Origin: Saccharum officinarum
Taxonomy: Eukaryota > Streptophyta > Magnoliopsida > Poales > Poaceae
DNA length: 64,000 nt
Reading direction: 5' to 3'
Assembly (NCBI GenBank): GCA_020631735.1
Contig: CM036168.1
Coordinates: 98,126,932-98,190,931, forward strand
Part shown: positions 24,401 through 36,400 of the stretch, one piece after another
Layout: each line of letters begins with the position of its first letter
Position numbering within the stretch: position 1 is the first letter of the stretch
Notes under the pieces: generated by a model
What the model was told of the DNA's origin: nothing
The model's database searches: none
Seen by the model: the letters and a program-made list of their open reading frames with translations, nothing else
Translations under genes and position numbers: made by a program

Positions 24401-24968
24401 TACGGGATGGGGCGCGGTCGAGGCGCCCCATCGAGCGGGCCTCGTACGAGTCAGAGCCGGAGCGCGGTCGAGGCGCCCCGTCGAGCGGGCCTCGTACGAG
24501 GCGGACTGGATACGCGGTCGAGGCGGGCTGCCTTTTATTGCGGTTTCAGTCGTTTTAGTTTTTTATTAGCGATGGATGTGGGTACCCCCGTACTGTTGGT
24601 ACCGAGACTCGCGTACGTCCTGAGTGATGATGCTGTGGAGTCTGTACTGTCTGCTCCTCAGTCTCCTCTGGATCCTCTGTAGGCTGCTCTGCAGGGGCAT
24701 CCACTGTCTCCTCTGTGGCCTCTGTACCGAGTTGTCGACCTTCAAGATGAAAGCGACTCTCGTCAATGCGAATACCACTGCTCCTGCCACCTCTCTCAGC
24801 TGCCTCTGCTGCATCTGCAACTGCCTGAGCTATCTCTGCCTCTGTAAGAGTTATCTTCCTTTCCTTGGCAGCAATCTTTACTCGCTTCCCGCGAGCTACC
24901 TCTGTCCTCCTTGGGGGACTGTCATCCCCGTCACTAGGTGTCCCACCAGCGTTCTTGCAACGAACCAT
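21420..24968 (-). pseudogene. SIRE-type env-like/third ORF, split by a solo LTR
   Basis: Located between pol and the 3' LTR, the place of the extra ORF in SIRE/Maximus copia elements. It opens at 24968 with a charged segment (VRCKNAGGTPSDGDD, then KRVKIAAKERKITLTEAEIAQAVADA), is interrupted by the solo LTR 23474-24607, and resumes with a block resembling the 'putative plant transposon protein' family (FYRAYVDSGIAF, WVREFYSSLWIDP, FAFRGRDRRLYS). It then passes a Gln-rich coiled-coil stretch and ends in a Ser/Thr-rich tail at 21420. Several in-frame stops lie between 22850 and 21600. No obvious signal peptide or transmembrane segment, so a true envelope function is unsupported. Confidence 0.62.
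23474..24607. mobile_element. Solo LTR inserted in the env-like ORF
   Basis: Starts TGTCGGTGTTCGGACCCGAG and ends ..CTGTTGGTACCGAGA, flanked by the 5-bp direct repeat CTCGC (23469-23473 and 24608-24612). No internal retrotransposon sequence is present, so it is a solo LTR left by LTR-LTR recombination. The start resembles grass gypsy LTRs. 1134 bp. Confidence 0.85.
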
Positions 24969-26659
24969 ACTGACAAGTGGCTGTACTGAGACAAACTGAA
25001 AAGAGCAGATGATGTACTGACACTTGTGAGGCTTGGCCTCAATCCGTATCCGCAGGCTTGGCCTCGGATTCACAACTGATCACCTGACACACTCAGCACT
25101 GACAGGACAAACTGAAATGATAGAATAGATGGATCTACTATAAGCAACATATATTATCTAAAAGATAAGTGAGATCCTAATAAGAGCAAGCATGTAAGGT
25201 AAGATGTGAACGGACGGCGATAGCTACCTCGACGAGCGATGATCCGGTGAGCGGAAGACGATCTCGACGTGTTAGGGTTACCCGGAGACGGCGATCGAAA
25301 CCCTGATTACCGAGAGATCGACGATTGAATTAGTAATTCATCGGAAAAATCGACGGTAAACCCTAATCCAAGGAGAAGACGTCACCTTGCGGAGACGAAG
25401 ACGATCGCGGAGACGAAAAACTCACGAAAAATTTCGGCGAACATAGAGTGGCTAGGGTTAGGGTTTTCGCGGCGAAGGGCGAGGACCTCGGAGGTGGGCG
25501 CGCACGGCAAGGAGAGGAGCACCAGGGTGAAGCTAGGGCTGGCGCGGGCTGCTTCCGACGGCGCGGCTGCGGCGGCGCGGCTCCGGCGAGATCTGCAAGG
25601 CGCGGGCACGGCTGCGGCTCGGTGCGGGCGCGGGCACGGGTACGGCGGCGCTGTGGCACAACACAGGCGCGGGCGCGGGCGTGGCTGTGGCTGCGCGCGG
25701 TGGCGAAGGCACGGCGGCTCGACGATTCGGCGAGAACGGTGAGTACGGCGATGGCGGATGAAAAAGAAGAACTCGAGATCCAACCGTACGGTTAAAAAAG
25801 GAGAGATCCGCTTTTCGCGAGATGACCGGACGCGGTGGTCGAATGACCGGACGCGGTGGAGGCAGCGTCCGGTCACATTCCAGTAATCTCCTGGAATGAC
25901 CGGATGCGTCTGATTATCCACGATCGGACGCTGACAGCGTCCGGTTAGGTTTTGCCCAGAAACCTAAAACGGATGACCGGACGCGGTGGTGGTTACCGGG
26001 ACCAGACGCGGTGGTCGATAGAGGCGCGTCCGGTGCAGCGTCCGGTTAGGGATTTCGAAGAAAAACTTCAGGAATGACCGGACGCGGTGGTGGACACCGA
26101 GATCGGACGCGGTGGTGAAGCTGAACCACGTCCGATGCAGCGTCCGGTCTAGCGTCCGGTCGCTGTAAAAAGCTCTTTTTCAAATCGTTTTTTGACGCGA
26201 CTTCTCCCAATCAAGTTTCAATTCAAAGAGACTCAAAATAAACACCAATTGGAACCTGATATGAGTGACCTCACTGAAACCCTCAAAATTTTCAAAATAT
26301 TTTACCTTAGGCTAGTATTATTTTTAAGAAAATATTCAATAAACACCTGAGGAGCAACGTATGGCCATGCAATAGAGTTTATGAACCCTTGGGAGCTTTA
26401 AATGCTCTCTCTATTCATGGACGAACACAGTGGTTACTCAAAGCTAAACTGAAGAGAAACGACAAAGCAACAACCATGCATATGCAATGCAAAACAAGAA
26501 AGAAAGGCTAGGTTGCTTGTCAAGTTTGATCCATGGTTAGGTTTTTTCACTCCTCCAAGAAGGGTTATCGTAACCGTGTTAGACAAGTCCTAGATGCATT
26601 GTGGGATATTAAACATGACATAAAATACAATGCAATGCAATGCAAGGGACAACACAAGC
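24969..26659 (-). other. Internal spacer of the copia element between pol and the env-like ORF
   Basis: A GC-rich block (25440-25740) without credible protein is followed by a cluster of about ten GACCGGACGCGGTGGTC-like motifs (25820-26165) and AT-rich DNA up to the pol stop at 26660. The motif cluster is the same as in both LTR families. Confidence 0.6.
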
Positions 26660-29600
26660 TCATTTTTTAAAGTTACTTGAATCAAGCACATTTAGTTCAC
26701 TTCTCAACCTACAAAAAGTAGCCTCATCTAAAGGTTTAGTGAAGATATCCGCTAATTGATTTTCACTTCTTACACCTTCTAGTGATATATCATTTTTAAC
26801 AACATGATCTCTTAGAAAAGTGGTGGCGGATATCAATGTGCTTAGTGCGAGAGTGTTGTACTGGATTATTAGCAATTTTAACCGCACTTTCATTGTCACA
26901 TAAAGCGGCACCATTTCAAGAATAACTCCATAGTCAAGGAGGGTTTGTTTCATGTATAGGATTTGTGCACAACAAGCCCCCGCGGCAATGTATTCCGCCT
27001 CGGTGGTGGACAAAGCCACACTATTTTGCTTCTTAGATGACCAAGATACTAAGGATCTCCCAAGCAAATAGCATCCTCCGGATGTGCTTTTTCTATCAAT
27101 TTTGCAACCGGCATAATCCGAATCGGAGTAGCCAACTAGTTGGAATCTAGCTCCTTTGGGGTACCAAAGTCCGATGCTTGGGGTATACTTAAGATATCTT
27201 AGGATTCTTTTTACGGCACTTAGGTGAGGTTCTTTAGGGCATGCTTGAAAGCGAGCACACATGCACACACTAAACATGATGTCGGTCCTAGATGCAGTAA
27301 GGTACAACAAGCTACCAATCATAGAACGGTAAAGAGTTTGATCGATTGGTTTACCTCCCTCATCTAGGTCGAAATGTCTATTAGTTGGCATTGGGGTCTT
27401 GATTGGCTTGCATTCTTCCATCTTGAATCTTTTGAGAAGATCCTTGCTATACTTTTCTTGAGAGATAAAAATCCCTTCTCTCATTTGCTTAACTTGAAAC
27501 CCAAGGAAGAATGTTAGCTCACCAATCATTGACATCTCGAACTCTTTTGACATCAATTCACCAAATTCTTTGCAATAATCTTCATTTGTTGACCCGAAGA
27601 TAATATCATCAACATAGACTTGACAGATGAAGATTTCTTTATTAAACTTCTTGGTGAATAGTGTGGTGTCAACCTTCCCAATAGTGAAGCCCTTCTCAAC
27701 GAGGAAGTCCCGGAGGCGCTCATACCACGCTCTAGGGGCTTGTTTGAGCCCATATAGCGCCTTGGACAACCTATAAACATGATTAGGATATCTAGGGTCT
27801 TCAAAACCGGGAGGTTGTTCAACATAGACTAGTTCATTTATGAAGCCATTTAAAAATGCACTTTTCACATCCATTTGATATAGTTTCATATCATGATGTG
27901 ATGCATATGCAAGAAGGATAAGAATGGCTTCAAGTCTTGCAACGGGTGCAAAAGTCTCTCCAAAATCAAGACCTTCAACTTGAGAGAACCCTTTTGCCAC
28001 TAGTCTTGCCTTGTTTCTTACTACTACACCTTGATCATCTTGCTTATTGCGGAACACCCACTTGGTTCTAATGACTCTTGCACCTTTTGAATGCTCTTCA
28101 AGTGTCCAAACTTGATTGCGGTCGAAGTTGTTCAATTCTTCATGCATGGCATTCACCCAATCCGGATCTTAAAGAGCTTCTTCTACATTCTTAGGTTTAA
28201 GACAAGAGACAAAAGAGTGATGTTCAACAAAAGAAGCAAACTTTTAAGATCGAGTCATTACACCCTTTGTAGGACTCCCTATGATGAGATCTTGTGGATG
28301 TGCTTGAAGTAGGGGTGAGTTTCTTCGATCAACCATTTGAGGAGTAGGATGGGGAGCATCAACATCTTGTGCTTGTGCCTCAGCTTGTTGATGAGAGACA
28401 TGAGTATCTTCATTTTCAACTCTCTCATTCTTATCATCATCTTGAGGCACATATGATGAAGATGGTGGATTGACAATTTATACATCGTCTTCATCATCTT
28501 TAGGCTTGATGTCTCCCACCGGCATGTTCTTCATGGCCTCCCTCAATAGTTCATCACCTACATCATCACAATTCTCAATTGCTCTTTGGGAGCCGTTAGA
28601 TTCATCAAATTCCACATCATATGTTTCTTCAACTAAACCGGTGGCATGGTTAAATACTCTATATGCTTTGGACTTTGATGAGTAACCAACAAGAAAACCA
28701 ATATCACAACGTCTTTGGAACTTCCCTAGGTGTTGACGCTTCTTGTAGATGTAGCATTTGCAACCAAACACCCGGAAGAATGAGACATCCGGCTTTTTCC
28801 CATTTAGCAACTCATAAGGGGTCTTGCAAAGGAACTTTTGTAGGAAGAGGCGATTTTAAGCATAGCATGCGGTGTTGATTGCCTCGGGCCACAATTTCTC
28901 CGGTGTGTTGTACTCATCTAGCATTGTTCTTGCAAGAGTGATCAAGGTCCGGTTCTTTCTCTCAACTACACCATTTTGTTGAGGAGTGTAGGTTGATGAA
29001 ACTTCATGCTTGATTCCAATTTCATCACAATAAGCTTCAATGTTGGTGTTGTCAAACTATTTGCCATTGTCACTTCTAATTTTTTTATCTTGACTTTAAA
29101 TTCATTTTGAGCTCTCTTTGCAAACTTCTTGAAGCAATTTGCCACTTTGGATTTGTCATGAAGAAATAAAGTCCAAGTGTATCTTGAGTAGTCATCCATA
29201 ATCACTAGGCAATAGAGATTTCCACCCAAGCTCTTGTAAGTTGTAGGACCAAACAAATCCATGTGTAGAAGTTCTAGTACTCTTGATGTTGACATGTAGG
29301 CTTTGGTTGGATGAGTGTTTGCAACTTGTTTGCCGGCTTAACATGCACTACAAGGTTTGTCCTTCTCAAACTTTACATCCTTCAAACCTCTCACTAATTC
29401 TTTCTTCAATAGCTTGTTGAGAGTGTTCATTCCAACATGAGCAAGCCTCCTATGCCAAAGCCATCCAAGTGTAGTTTTGGTGAATAAACATGTCATCAAG
29501 TTTGCATCTTCGGAGGTAAAGTCAACAAGATAGAGATTATTGTATCTAAAGCCCTTGAAGATCACTTGCTTGTCATCTATCTTTGTAACAACCACTTCAT

Positions 29601-29883
29601 TTAGACTAAACAAGCATTGGTAGCCACGGTCACAAAGTTGCCCAACGGATAGTAAGTTGAAACTCAATGAAGCAACATAGAGCACATTTGAGAGAGAATG
29701 ATCATTTGATATTGCAATCTTGCCTATACCCTTGACTTTGCTCTTTGAATTGTCCCCAAATATGATCTTGTCTTGACATATCCCATTCTCTTCAAGTAAG
29801 GTGAACATACGAGGATCACCGGTCATATGTTGTGTGCAACCACTATCAATCACCCAATGAGATTCACCGGTCTTGTAGTTCAC
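26660..29883 (-). pseudogene. Copia (SIRE-type) pol: protease, integrase, reverse transcriptase, RNase H, decayed
   Basis: Reading leftwards: a protease-like WVIDSGCTQHMTG with the catalytic DSG (near 29845); integrase zinc region WHRRLAHVGMNTL..CSAC (to about 29338) with DYSRYTW of the core (29200); GYSSKSKAYRVFNH (28700); reverse transcriptase from about 28090 with [23 protein letters not shown] and the YVDD box at 27605-27616; RNase H with the [21 protein letters not shown] and TEAEYIA motifs, in part (about 27050-26980). The order protease-integrase-RT-RNase H is diagnostic for copia. Stops and shifts (near 29338, 29060, 28858, 28456, 28244, 28170) make it non-functional. Confidence 0.9.
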
Positions 29884-30129
29884 CTACACACAAGAGATCA
29901 AGCCTTTTGTTTAGGGACCCAAACTTGAGAGGGACCCTTAACTTTCTCAACTAGTGACTTGGCAACCTATATTTTCTTAGGCCTATTCTTGTTAAGGGGA
30001 CCTAAGAACATGACTTTCATCTTTCCACTTGTGTCCTTTCTAAGCATGTAATGAGCATTGAAGGCAAAGGGTCTAGCATGCTTGGGCAAGGGTTGTGGTG
30101 GTGGAGTTTTGCACTCATGAGTAAAATGG

Positions 30130-32237
30130 CCTTCTTGTCCACACTCAACACATCTCTTTGGCTTAGGCTTTGACTTGCTTTGTTATTGTTGAGCTTTGAC
30201 CTTCTTCTCTTGATTTGCCAAGTACCCAATGCCACTCCTATCCATCTTCATGACGGTGTTCATGAGTAGCTCACTTTGCAAATGTTGGCCTCTTGTGAAC
30301 TTGCTTAGGCCGGTTTTGATATGCTCTTTTTCTTGCTTGAGCTTCTTGTTTTCTTCAATAAGTGACTCATTTGAAGCTTGCTTTTCAAGAGCCATTAACT
30401 TCTTATTATCAACTTTAAGTATCTCATTCTCACTCTTGAGCTTGACATACTCATCATAGTTGTCGGACTCAACCACACTCTTGCCTTTGCCGCTAGAGCC
30501 TTGCTCAAAGTTCTCAACAATCAAATCATCACATGATGTAGCTATATCAATCTTAACAACTTGGTTAGTAGCATCATGTGTCTCAAGGGAAAGCTCATTA
30601 GCAATAATAAGAGTATCATAATTGATTTTCAATGCGGTATATTCCTCTTTTAGCAAGTTTAGCCTAGTGATGAGTTCACCATGCTTCTTCTCAATTTTAT
30701 CATTTTTATCTCTAAGCTCCTTGTTAGAAGTTTTGAGCTCCTTAAGAGAAGAAGACATAGTTTCATTTTGACCTTTGAGCTCATCACTAGTCTTATGTGC
30801 ATTCTCAAGCTTAGATGAGAGTGATTCGTTTTCATGTTGAAGCTCATCATTTTCATTTCTAGTTCTTCTTATGATTTTAGAGTATTTGTTCAACAATTTT
30901 ACAAGCTCATCATAAGAAGGTGCATCATATTCATCATCACTATCACTATCATCATCATCACTATCACTATTTTGTACCTTTCGATCACCCTTAGCCATAA
31001 GGCATAGATGAGTAGTGGAAGATGATGGTGAAGGTGGCGGTGAAGGTGGTGATGAAGATGTCGATGAAGATAATGATGGCCCAATCACAAGTGCGGCGAT
31101 CTTCTCTTTTTCATTATCACTTTTATCGCCGGAGGACTCACATGATGATTCAATGTCGGTGAGCCAATCACCAACAATATAAGCTTTGCCTCCCTTCTTC
31201 TTCTTGTAGAACTCTCTTTTCTTGCCATCTTTCTTTTTGTATGGCTTGTTCTTTCTTTTCTCATCTTCTTCATCACTTGAATCATCTTTTTTGTCCTTGT
31301 ACTTGTTCTTGTACTTGTCTTTTGGAGGCTTCGGACATTGATGAGCTAGGTGGCCAAGTTCACCACAATTGAAGCAATCCATTTCGGATATTGGCTTCCT
31401 TTTGCTACTTGTGAAGAATTTCTTCTTCTTGCCATCGAACTTGATGCCACTCTTGTTGAGCTTCTTTAGCATCTTGGTGGTCTTCCTCACCATGAGTGCA
31501 AGTGATGCATCATCAATATCACTTTCACTTGAGCTTTCTTGCACCATCATGGCTTGGCCCTTCTTCTTTTTCTTTTCATGGCTAGCTTTGAAGGCCAAGT
31601 CTTTCTTCTTGGAAGATGATGAGCCCTCTTCCGGAGTGATGTGCATGTACATCTTATGTGCATTGATCTTTCCCAATACTTGTGTCGGTGTTGCGGCGGA
31701 GAGATCACTTTGGTGAAGTACGGTGACAATGTGTCCATACTTCTCAACGGGAAGAACACTTAAGATCCTCCTTGCAATATCCGATTGACTCATTTGAGTG
31801 AGTCCAAGAGCATTGAGATCTTCTACAAGAACATTCAAACGAGTGTACATCTCATTAGCACTTTCTTTAGGAAGCATCTCAAAAGAATTGATTTTCTTTA
31901 AAGCAATGTGATAGCGTTCCTCACGCTCACTCTTAGTTCCCTCATGGAGAGCACAAAGATTTTCCCACAATTCATGAGTGTTTTTAGCATTACGCACATG
32001 ATTGAAGATATCTTTGCCTAAGCCCCGGTAGAGTGCATTTTTTGCCTTTGCATTCCACCGGTCGTACTTCTCCTCGTCACCACTTGGGTTGGCAGGATCC
32101 CTTATAGGAGGAAGCCCTTCGGTTGCGGCTCTAAGACACCCAACATCTGTGGCTTCGAGGTACGCCTCCATACGAATTTTCTAATATGGAAAATCGTCTC
32201 CCTCAAAAGTGGGAGGTGGTCCTTCCCCATTAGACAT
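30130..32237 (-). pseudogene. Copia (SIRE-type) gag with two zinc knuckles
   Basis: The long reading frame 30183-32171 begins MEAYLEATDVGCLRAA. The natural start is probably the upstream ATG at 32237, separated by one in-frame TAG near 32181. The UBN2-like gag body (YDRWNAKAKNALYRGL, LWENLCALHEGT) is followed by a CCHC knuckle CFNCGELGHLAHQC (near 31380-31340), a Lys-rich and Ser/Asp-rich linker and a long coiled coil (about 30850-30250). A second knuckle, CVECGQEGHFTHEC, lies just past a stop near 30120-30160. It packages element RNA in the cytoplasm. Confidence 0.87.
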
Positions 32238-32278
32238 CTTGTTCTAGGCGGTGAAGCCTAAATTAAGAGCAACACGGC

Positions 32279-32290
32279 TCTGATACCAAT
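32279..32290 (-). promoter_or_regulatory. Primer-binding site of the copia element (initiator tRNA-Met type)
   Basis: On the minus strand TGGTATCAGAGC lies two bases after the LTR end ..CCTTTCA, complementary to the 3' end of plant initiator tRNA-Met. This identifies the LTR to its right as the 5' LTR. Confidence 0.88.
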
Positions 32291-33441
32291 TGAAAGGATC
32301 AAGATGCCCAAGAGGGGGGTGAATTGGGCTTTTCTAAAAATTAATTACAAGAATTAAATCCTACAAGCCAAAATTCACTCCTAGTGTCTACTAGTGTTCC
32401 TTATGATTCTACCGGTAAAAGTTTTGCACCCTAAGTTCCAATCCTAGACTAGCATGGCAATTCTAGGAAAGTAAACAAGCAATAAAAGTAATGCACGAAA
32501 GTAAATGCTTGAAAGTAAGGGTTAGGAACACGGTGATGTTTTGCCGAGGTATCGAAGAGTCGCCACTCCCCACTAGTCCTCGTTAGAGCACCCGCGCAAG
32601 GGTGTAGCTCCCCCTTGATCCGCGCAAGGATCAAGTGCTCTCTACGGGTTGATTCTTCGACACTCCGTCGCGGCAAATCACCCAAAACCGCTCATAACTT
32701 GAGTTGGGTCACCCACAATCTCGTCGGATGATCACCAAACTCCCAATCACCACCAAACCGTCTAGGTGATGGCGATCACCAAGAGTAATAAGCTAGAACT
32801 CTCACTTGACCACAACAAGCCTAATGAGAAGATGGATGCACACTTGCTACACTCTTGTCACTAGAGAGGATTCTCAAACTTTGATTCTCAAATCTCTATC
32901 CTCACTAGGGCTCTTGCACTCCCTTGCACTTCAAAGGTGTTTCTCAGCTGAACAAATGAGCAAGAGACCTCTAAAAGAGGTGGAGGGGATGTATTTATAC
33001 ACTCCTCAGACAAATCTAACTGTTATCTGTCGAAACAGCAAAACGTGCACTGATCGGACGCGCCGGTCGACATGACCGGACGCGCCGGTCAAGTGTAACG
33101 GTCAGAAACCGAAAGTTATGCTGAGTGACCGAATGCGCCGATCAGAGATGACCGGACGCGCCGATCAGGGATGACCGGACGCGCCGATCATGCAAGAGCT
33201 TTACTAGAAATTTGACCTGACGCTGACCGCGTTCGATCATAGGTGACCGGACGCATCAGGTCACCTCGGGACCTACAAGAACGTGACCGGATGCGCCGAT
33301 CACTTCACAGTCGCGTCCGATTACACAGTTTACCCTCTAGAACACGTGTCAGACTGACCACCGTGTTCGGTCCTCTCAAGGACCGCGTCCGGTCGATCAG
33401 TTAAACCCACACTGTCTTGTTAGTACTGACCGGACGCGTCC
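32291..33441 (-). mobile_element. Copia LTR family 1, right copy (5' LTR), truncated
   Basis: Starts TGAAAGGATCAAGATGCCC next to the primer-binding site and matches the left copy. It stops abruptly at 33441, where the chromovirus LTR begins. The left copy has at least 141 bp more at the equivalent end (19215-19355). Contains the GACCGGACGCG motif cluster. Confidence 0.85.
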
Positions 33442-36400
33442 TGTAACACCTCAAATGTTTAGTCCTTAATTGCATTGCATTTGCATAAGCATGACATGCA
33501 TAATCCATGTTTAGTATTTCATGTAATGCAATTCATGTGTTTGTTTAGGGTTTGTTTGTTTGATTCTATAAAATACTTGGGGGTTGGTGTAACAAAAAGG
33601 TAAAGTAGTCAATCATGACCTACAACACCTTAATTATACTTAGGGTAACATTTGGAGCAAGGTTCATGTTGATCAAAATTTCAAAAATACCCTCCAAGAA
33701 AGGTTTGACCACCATTTGACTCTAGAAGGCTCTAGTTTGACCAATTAAAAAGTCTAACTTAGAGACCTTGCATGGAAGAGCACCTTTAAGCAAAGTTGTA
33801 AAGAAAATCTTGGGGAACAAAAGTCTCAATATGACCATCTCATGAAATTGACCATAACATGCTCAAAAGTGGCCCACAAGTCAGCTAGAGAAGTGGCTCC
33901 AATACTTAGAATTTTTCTAAGTATGGAATCTGACCCTCCAGTTTTACTGATGCCTACTTTAGGAGCTTGTAGTTTGCAAACCAGACCAAACTAGCCTTCA
34001 CTCATATTGACAAACTTGTAGTCCTCTTGTAGCCCTACAACTTTGTCAACATCACCCAAGTCTGGTTCTCCATGGTTTATGAGTTGTGATGTCATGAAGT
34101 TAGGGTTTCAGTCGGCATCGTTAACTGAAAACCGGTTCCAGTTTCACTGAGCACTACTTGATGCCCCTGTATCTTACTAACTAGACCGAATCAGCTCGGG
34201 AGGCCTGTTACAAACTTGTAGAGCTTACATAGGTCTACAACTTTGTTAATTGGAGTTTCCACTGAAACGAGCTGGATTAGAAGTTAATCAACCCCAAAGT
34301 TGCGCTGTCAGTCACTGATGGAGGCACCGTCATCGCGATTCAGTCTTCAGAGTGAGGTGGCCGACCGGCCACAGAACCGCGCCGACGCGTGGAGGCGCGG
34401 TGGCGCCCGTACACCGGCCCTGGCCCCACCGGCCAGGCCGCGACGCCTTCAAGACCGCCACGACGCGCGAGCCGGCCTCCACTTCCTCCGCCCTCTCTTC
34501 CAGTTGCAAAACGCCGAAACCGAGCCGCCATTGCTGCTCCTCTCCGGCGAGCTCGAGCGCGAGCTACACTGCATCACCGGCCGCTAGACCCCGCCATTTC
34601 CTCCGCCTCACCGCCCTCCATCTCCTCGACCCACCGACGGCCGTGATTGGACTCGAGGTGAGCCACATTGTTCCCTTCCCCGTTTCCGAGAGGTCGCCGG
34701 AGCCCGCCATGGAACCTCACCGTGGCCGGGGTACCTCGGGTCTCTCTCCATCCTCCCTTCCTATCTAAATAGCTCCGCCTAGCTTCGGTGAAGCTCGTAC
34801 CGAGCCTAGCCAGCACCGTACACCCTCACCGGCGACAGTGCGCCGCCACCGGACCTCACCGGCCGCCGCTCGCGGTGGCAAGCCCCTTCCGCCCCATCCC
34901 CATCCCTTCTGCGGGCACCAATCGACGCACCGTGTGACGGAGAGCACGAGGCAGTGCTTGATTGGCCGAGCGAGCCCTTCTCCGGCGAGCTCGAGCTCGT
35001 CGGAGCTCGCGGGTCGCCGCCTCCCCTGTCTCCGGTCACTGACCGCGGGGGCCCGCCCGTCAGTGTCGCGCGCGGGCGGGGTACTGAGCGGGCCGAGCGC
35101 GCGGGGGAATGCGTTGTGGGCCGAGTTCGTTTCCGGGCCGGCCCAGTCGTCCGAAGTGAAAATGATTTTTATTATTTTGTCACTGATTTTTGTACAAGTT
35201 GGAAAAATAGGAATCTAGGGTTTTAGTGATCCAAAAATCATGAGATAAATTTTGTTAGAATCTACTGGATGTGTAGTATTTTAGAAAAATATGGATCTGG
35301 CATGAGATGTTTAAATTCTGTAAGAATTTATTAGATCCTTTAAATGTGTTTTGGATTGCATGCAAATTTGCTTAATTTATAACTTGAGCTGTAGTGTTCC
35401 ATAAATTATGAAATTTGGTGGGTAGGTTACTCTATGCTAGTCCTAGCTCTAGTAAAAATTTGGGCATCAGTGCTTAATTAATTGCCAAGTTATAATGCTA
35501 TCTTGTGATCCTAGGAAATACTTAAATGAATTTTTGTAATTTTTCTACATGTGCAATGTTCTTATAAATTTTTGGAGAATGTCTTGGTATCTTAGAGTGT
35601 CTAAGAAAAATATGAAATCTGTTGTATGACACCTTTCAATAGGGTTTCCTATTTATGCAAAAATCAGCCTTATTAGCTTGTGAATTTTGTGTAGGGAGTT
35701 TCTGTGAATAAAACTTGTTCAAATTTTTACTGTGGTCTCTTTTTGGGTCATAGAGTTCCCTGTAATTTTTGTAGAATTTTAGGAGCAGTTTATATATATG
35801 TTTGAAATTTCACTTAATTACTTAAGTAAATAAAGAAATGGGTTTAAATAAATGTTCTAGGTGGGCACACCTTACTTTCTGGTGTCTTTGTGATATTTGT
35901 GAACTTGTAGTAGCATTAGTTTGGTTTTAAAGAATGTTTGCCACATCAATAAATATTTAACCTTTGTAATTTAGGTTTTCTGGACAGCTAAGTAGTAATT
36001 CTAAATTGGCTTTAATAAAAATTGGTTGCTGGACAACCTGTAAATACCAAAGTTGGAGTAAACTTGATGAACTAGCTTGTGTTAAAATTTGGAAGCATTT
36101 GACTTAGTAGTTTGAGAGTTACTGTTGTTTCTTGTGGCAGTTCAAAATCTGCTACTCTCTGTTTTGGAGAGGACAGATTCTGGAACTTGTGAAGTTTGAC
36201 ATGGAAAACTTAGGAGTTTGGAGTTGAGGTCTGAAAATGAATTGTAGTGCATTTCTTAGGCTTTCCAGATTGCCTTAGATCATATCTTTTGGACTTATAA
36301 ATCTCCAGTCGTGATAAAAACAAGTAGCTGCTGTCCAGAATGCTTACTGTGGTGTTTTGCTGATTGTTATGGTGAGATATCCTAAGACATGCTACTTTTG

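Noticed and set aside
25363..25921. GC-rich ORFs in the copia spacer resembling an Arg/Pro-rich protein
   Set aside because: No conserved motif, overlapping ORFs in other frames, position in non-coding spacer of the element.
34300..35226. Several long GC-rich ORFs on both strands, duplicated at 45534-46457
   Set aside because: They lie in the GC-rich part of the chromovirus LTRs, overlap in several frames and lack domains; high GC alone explains them.
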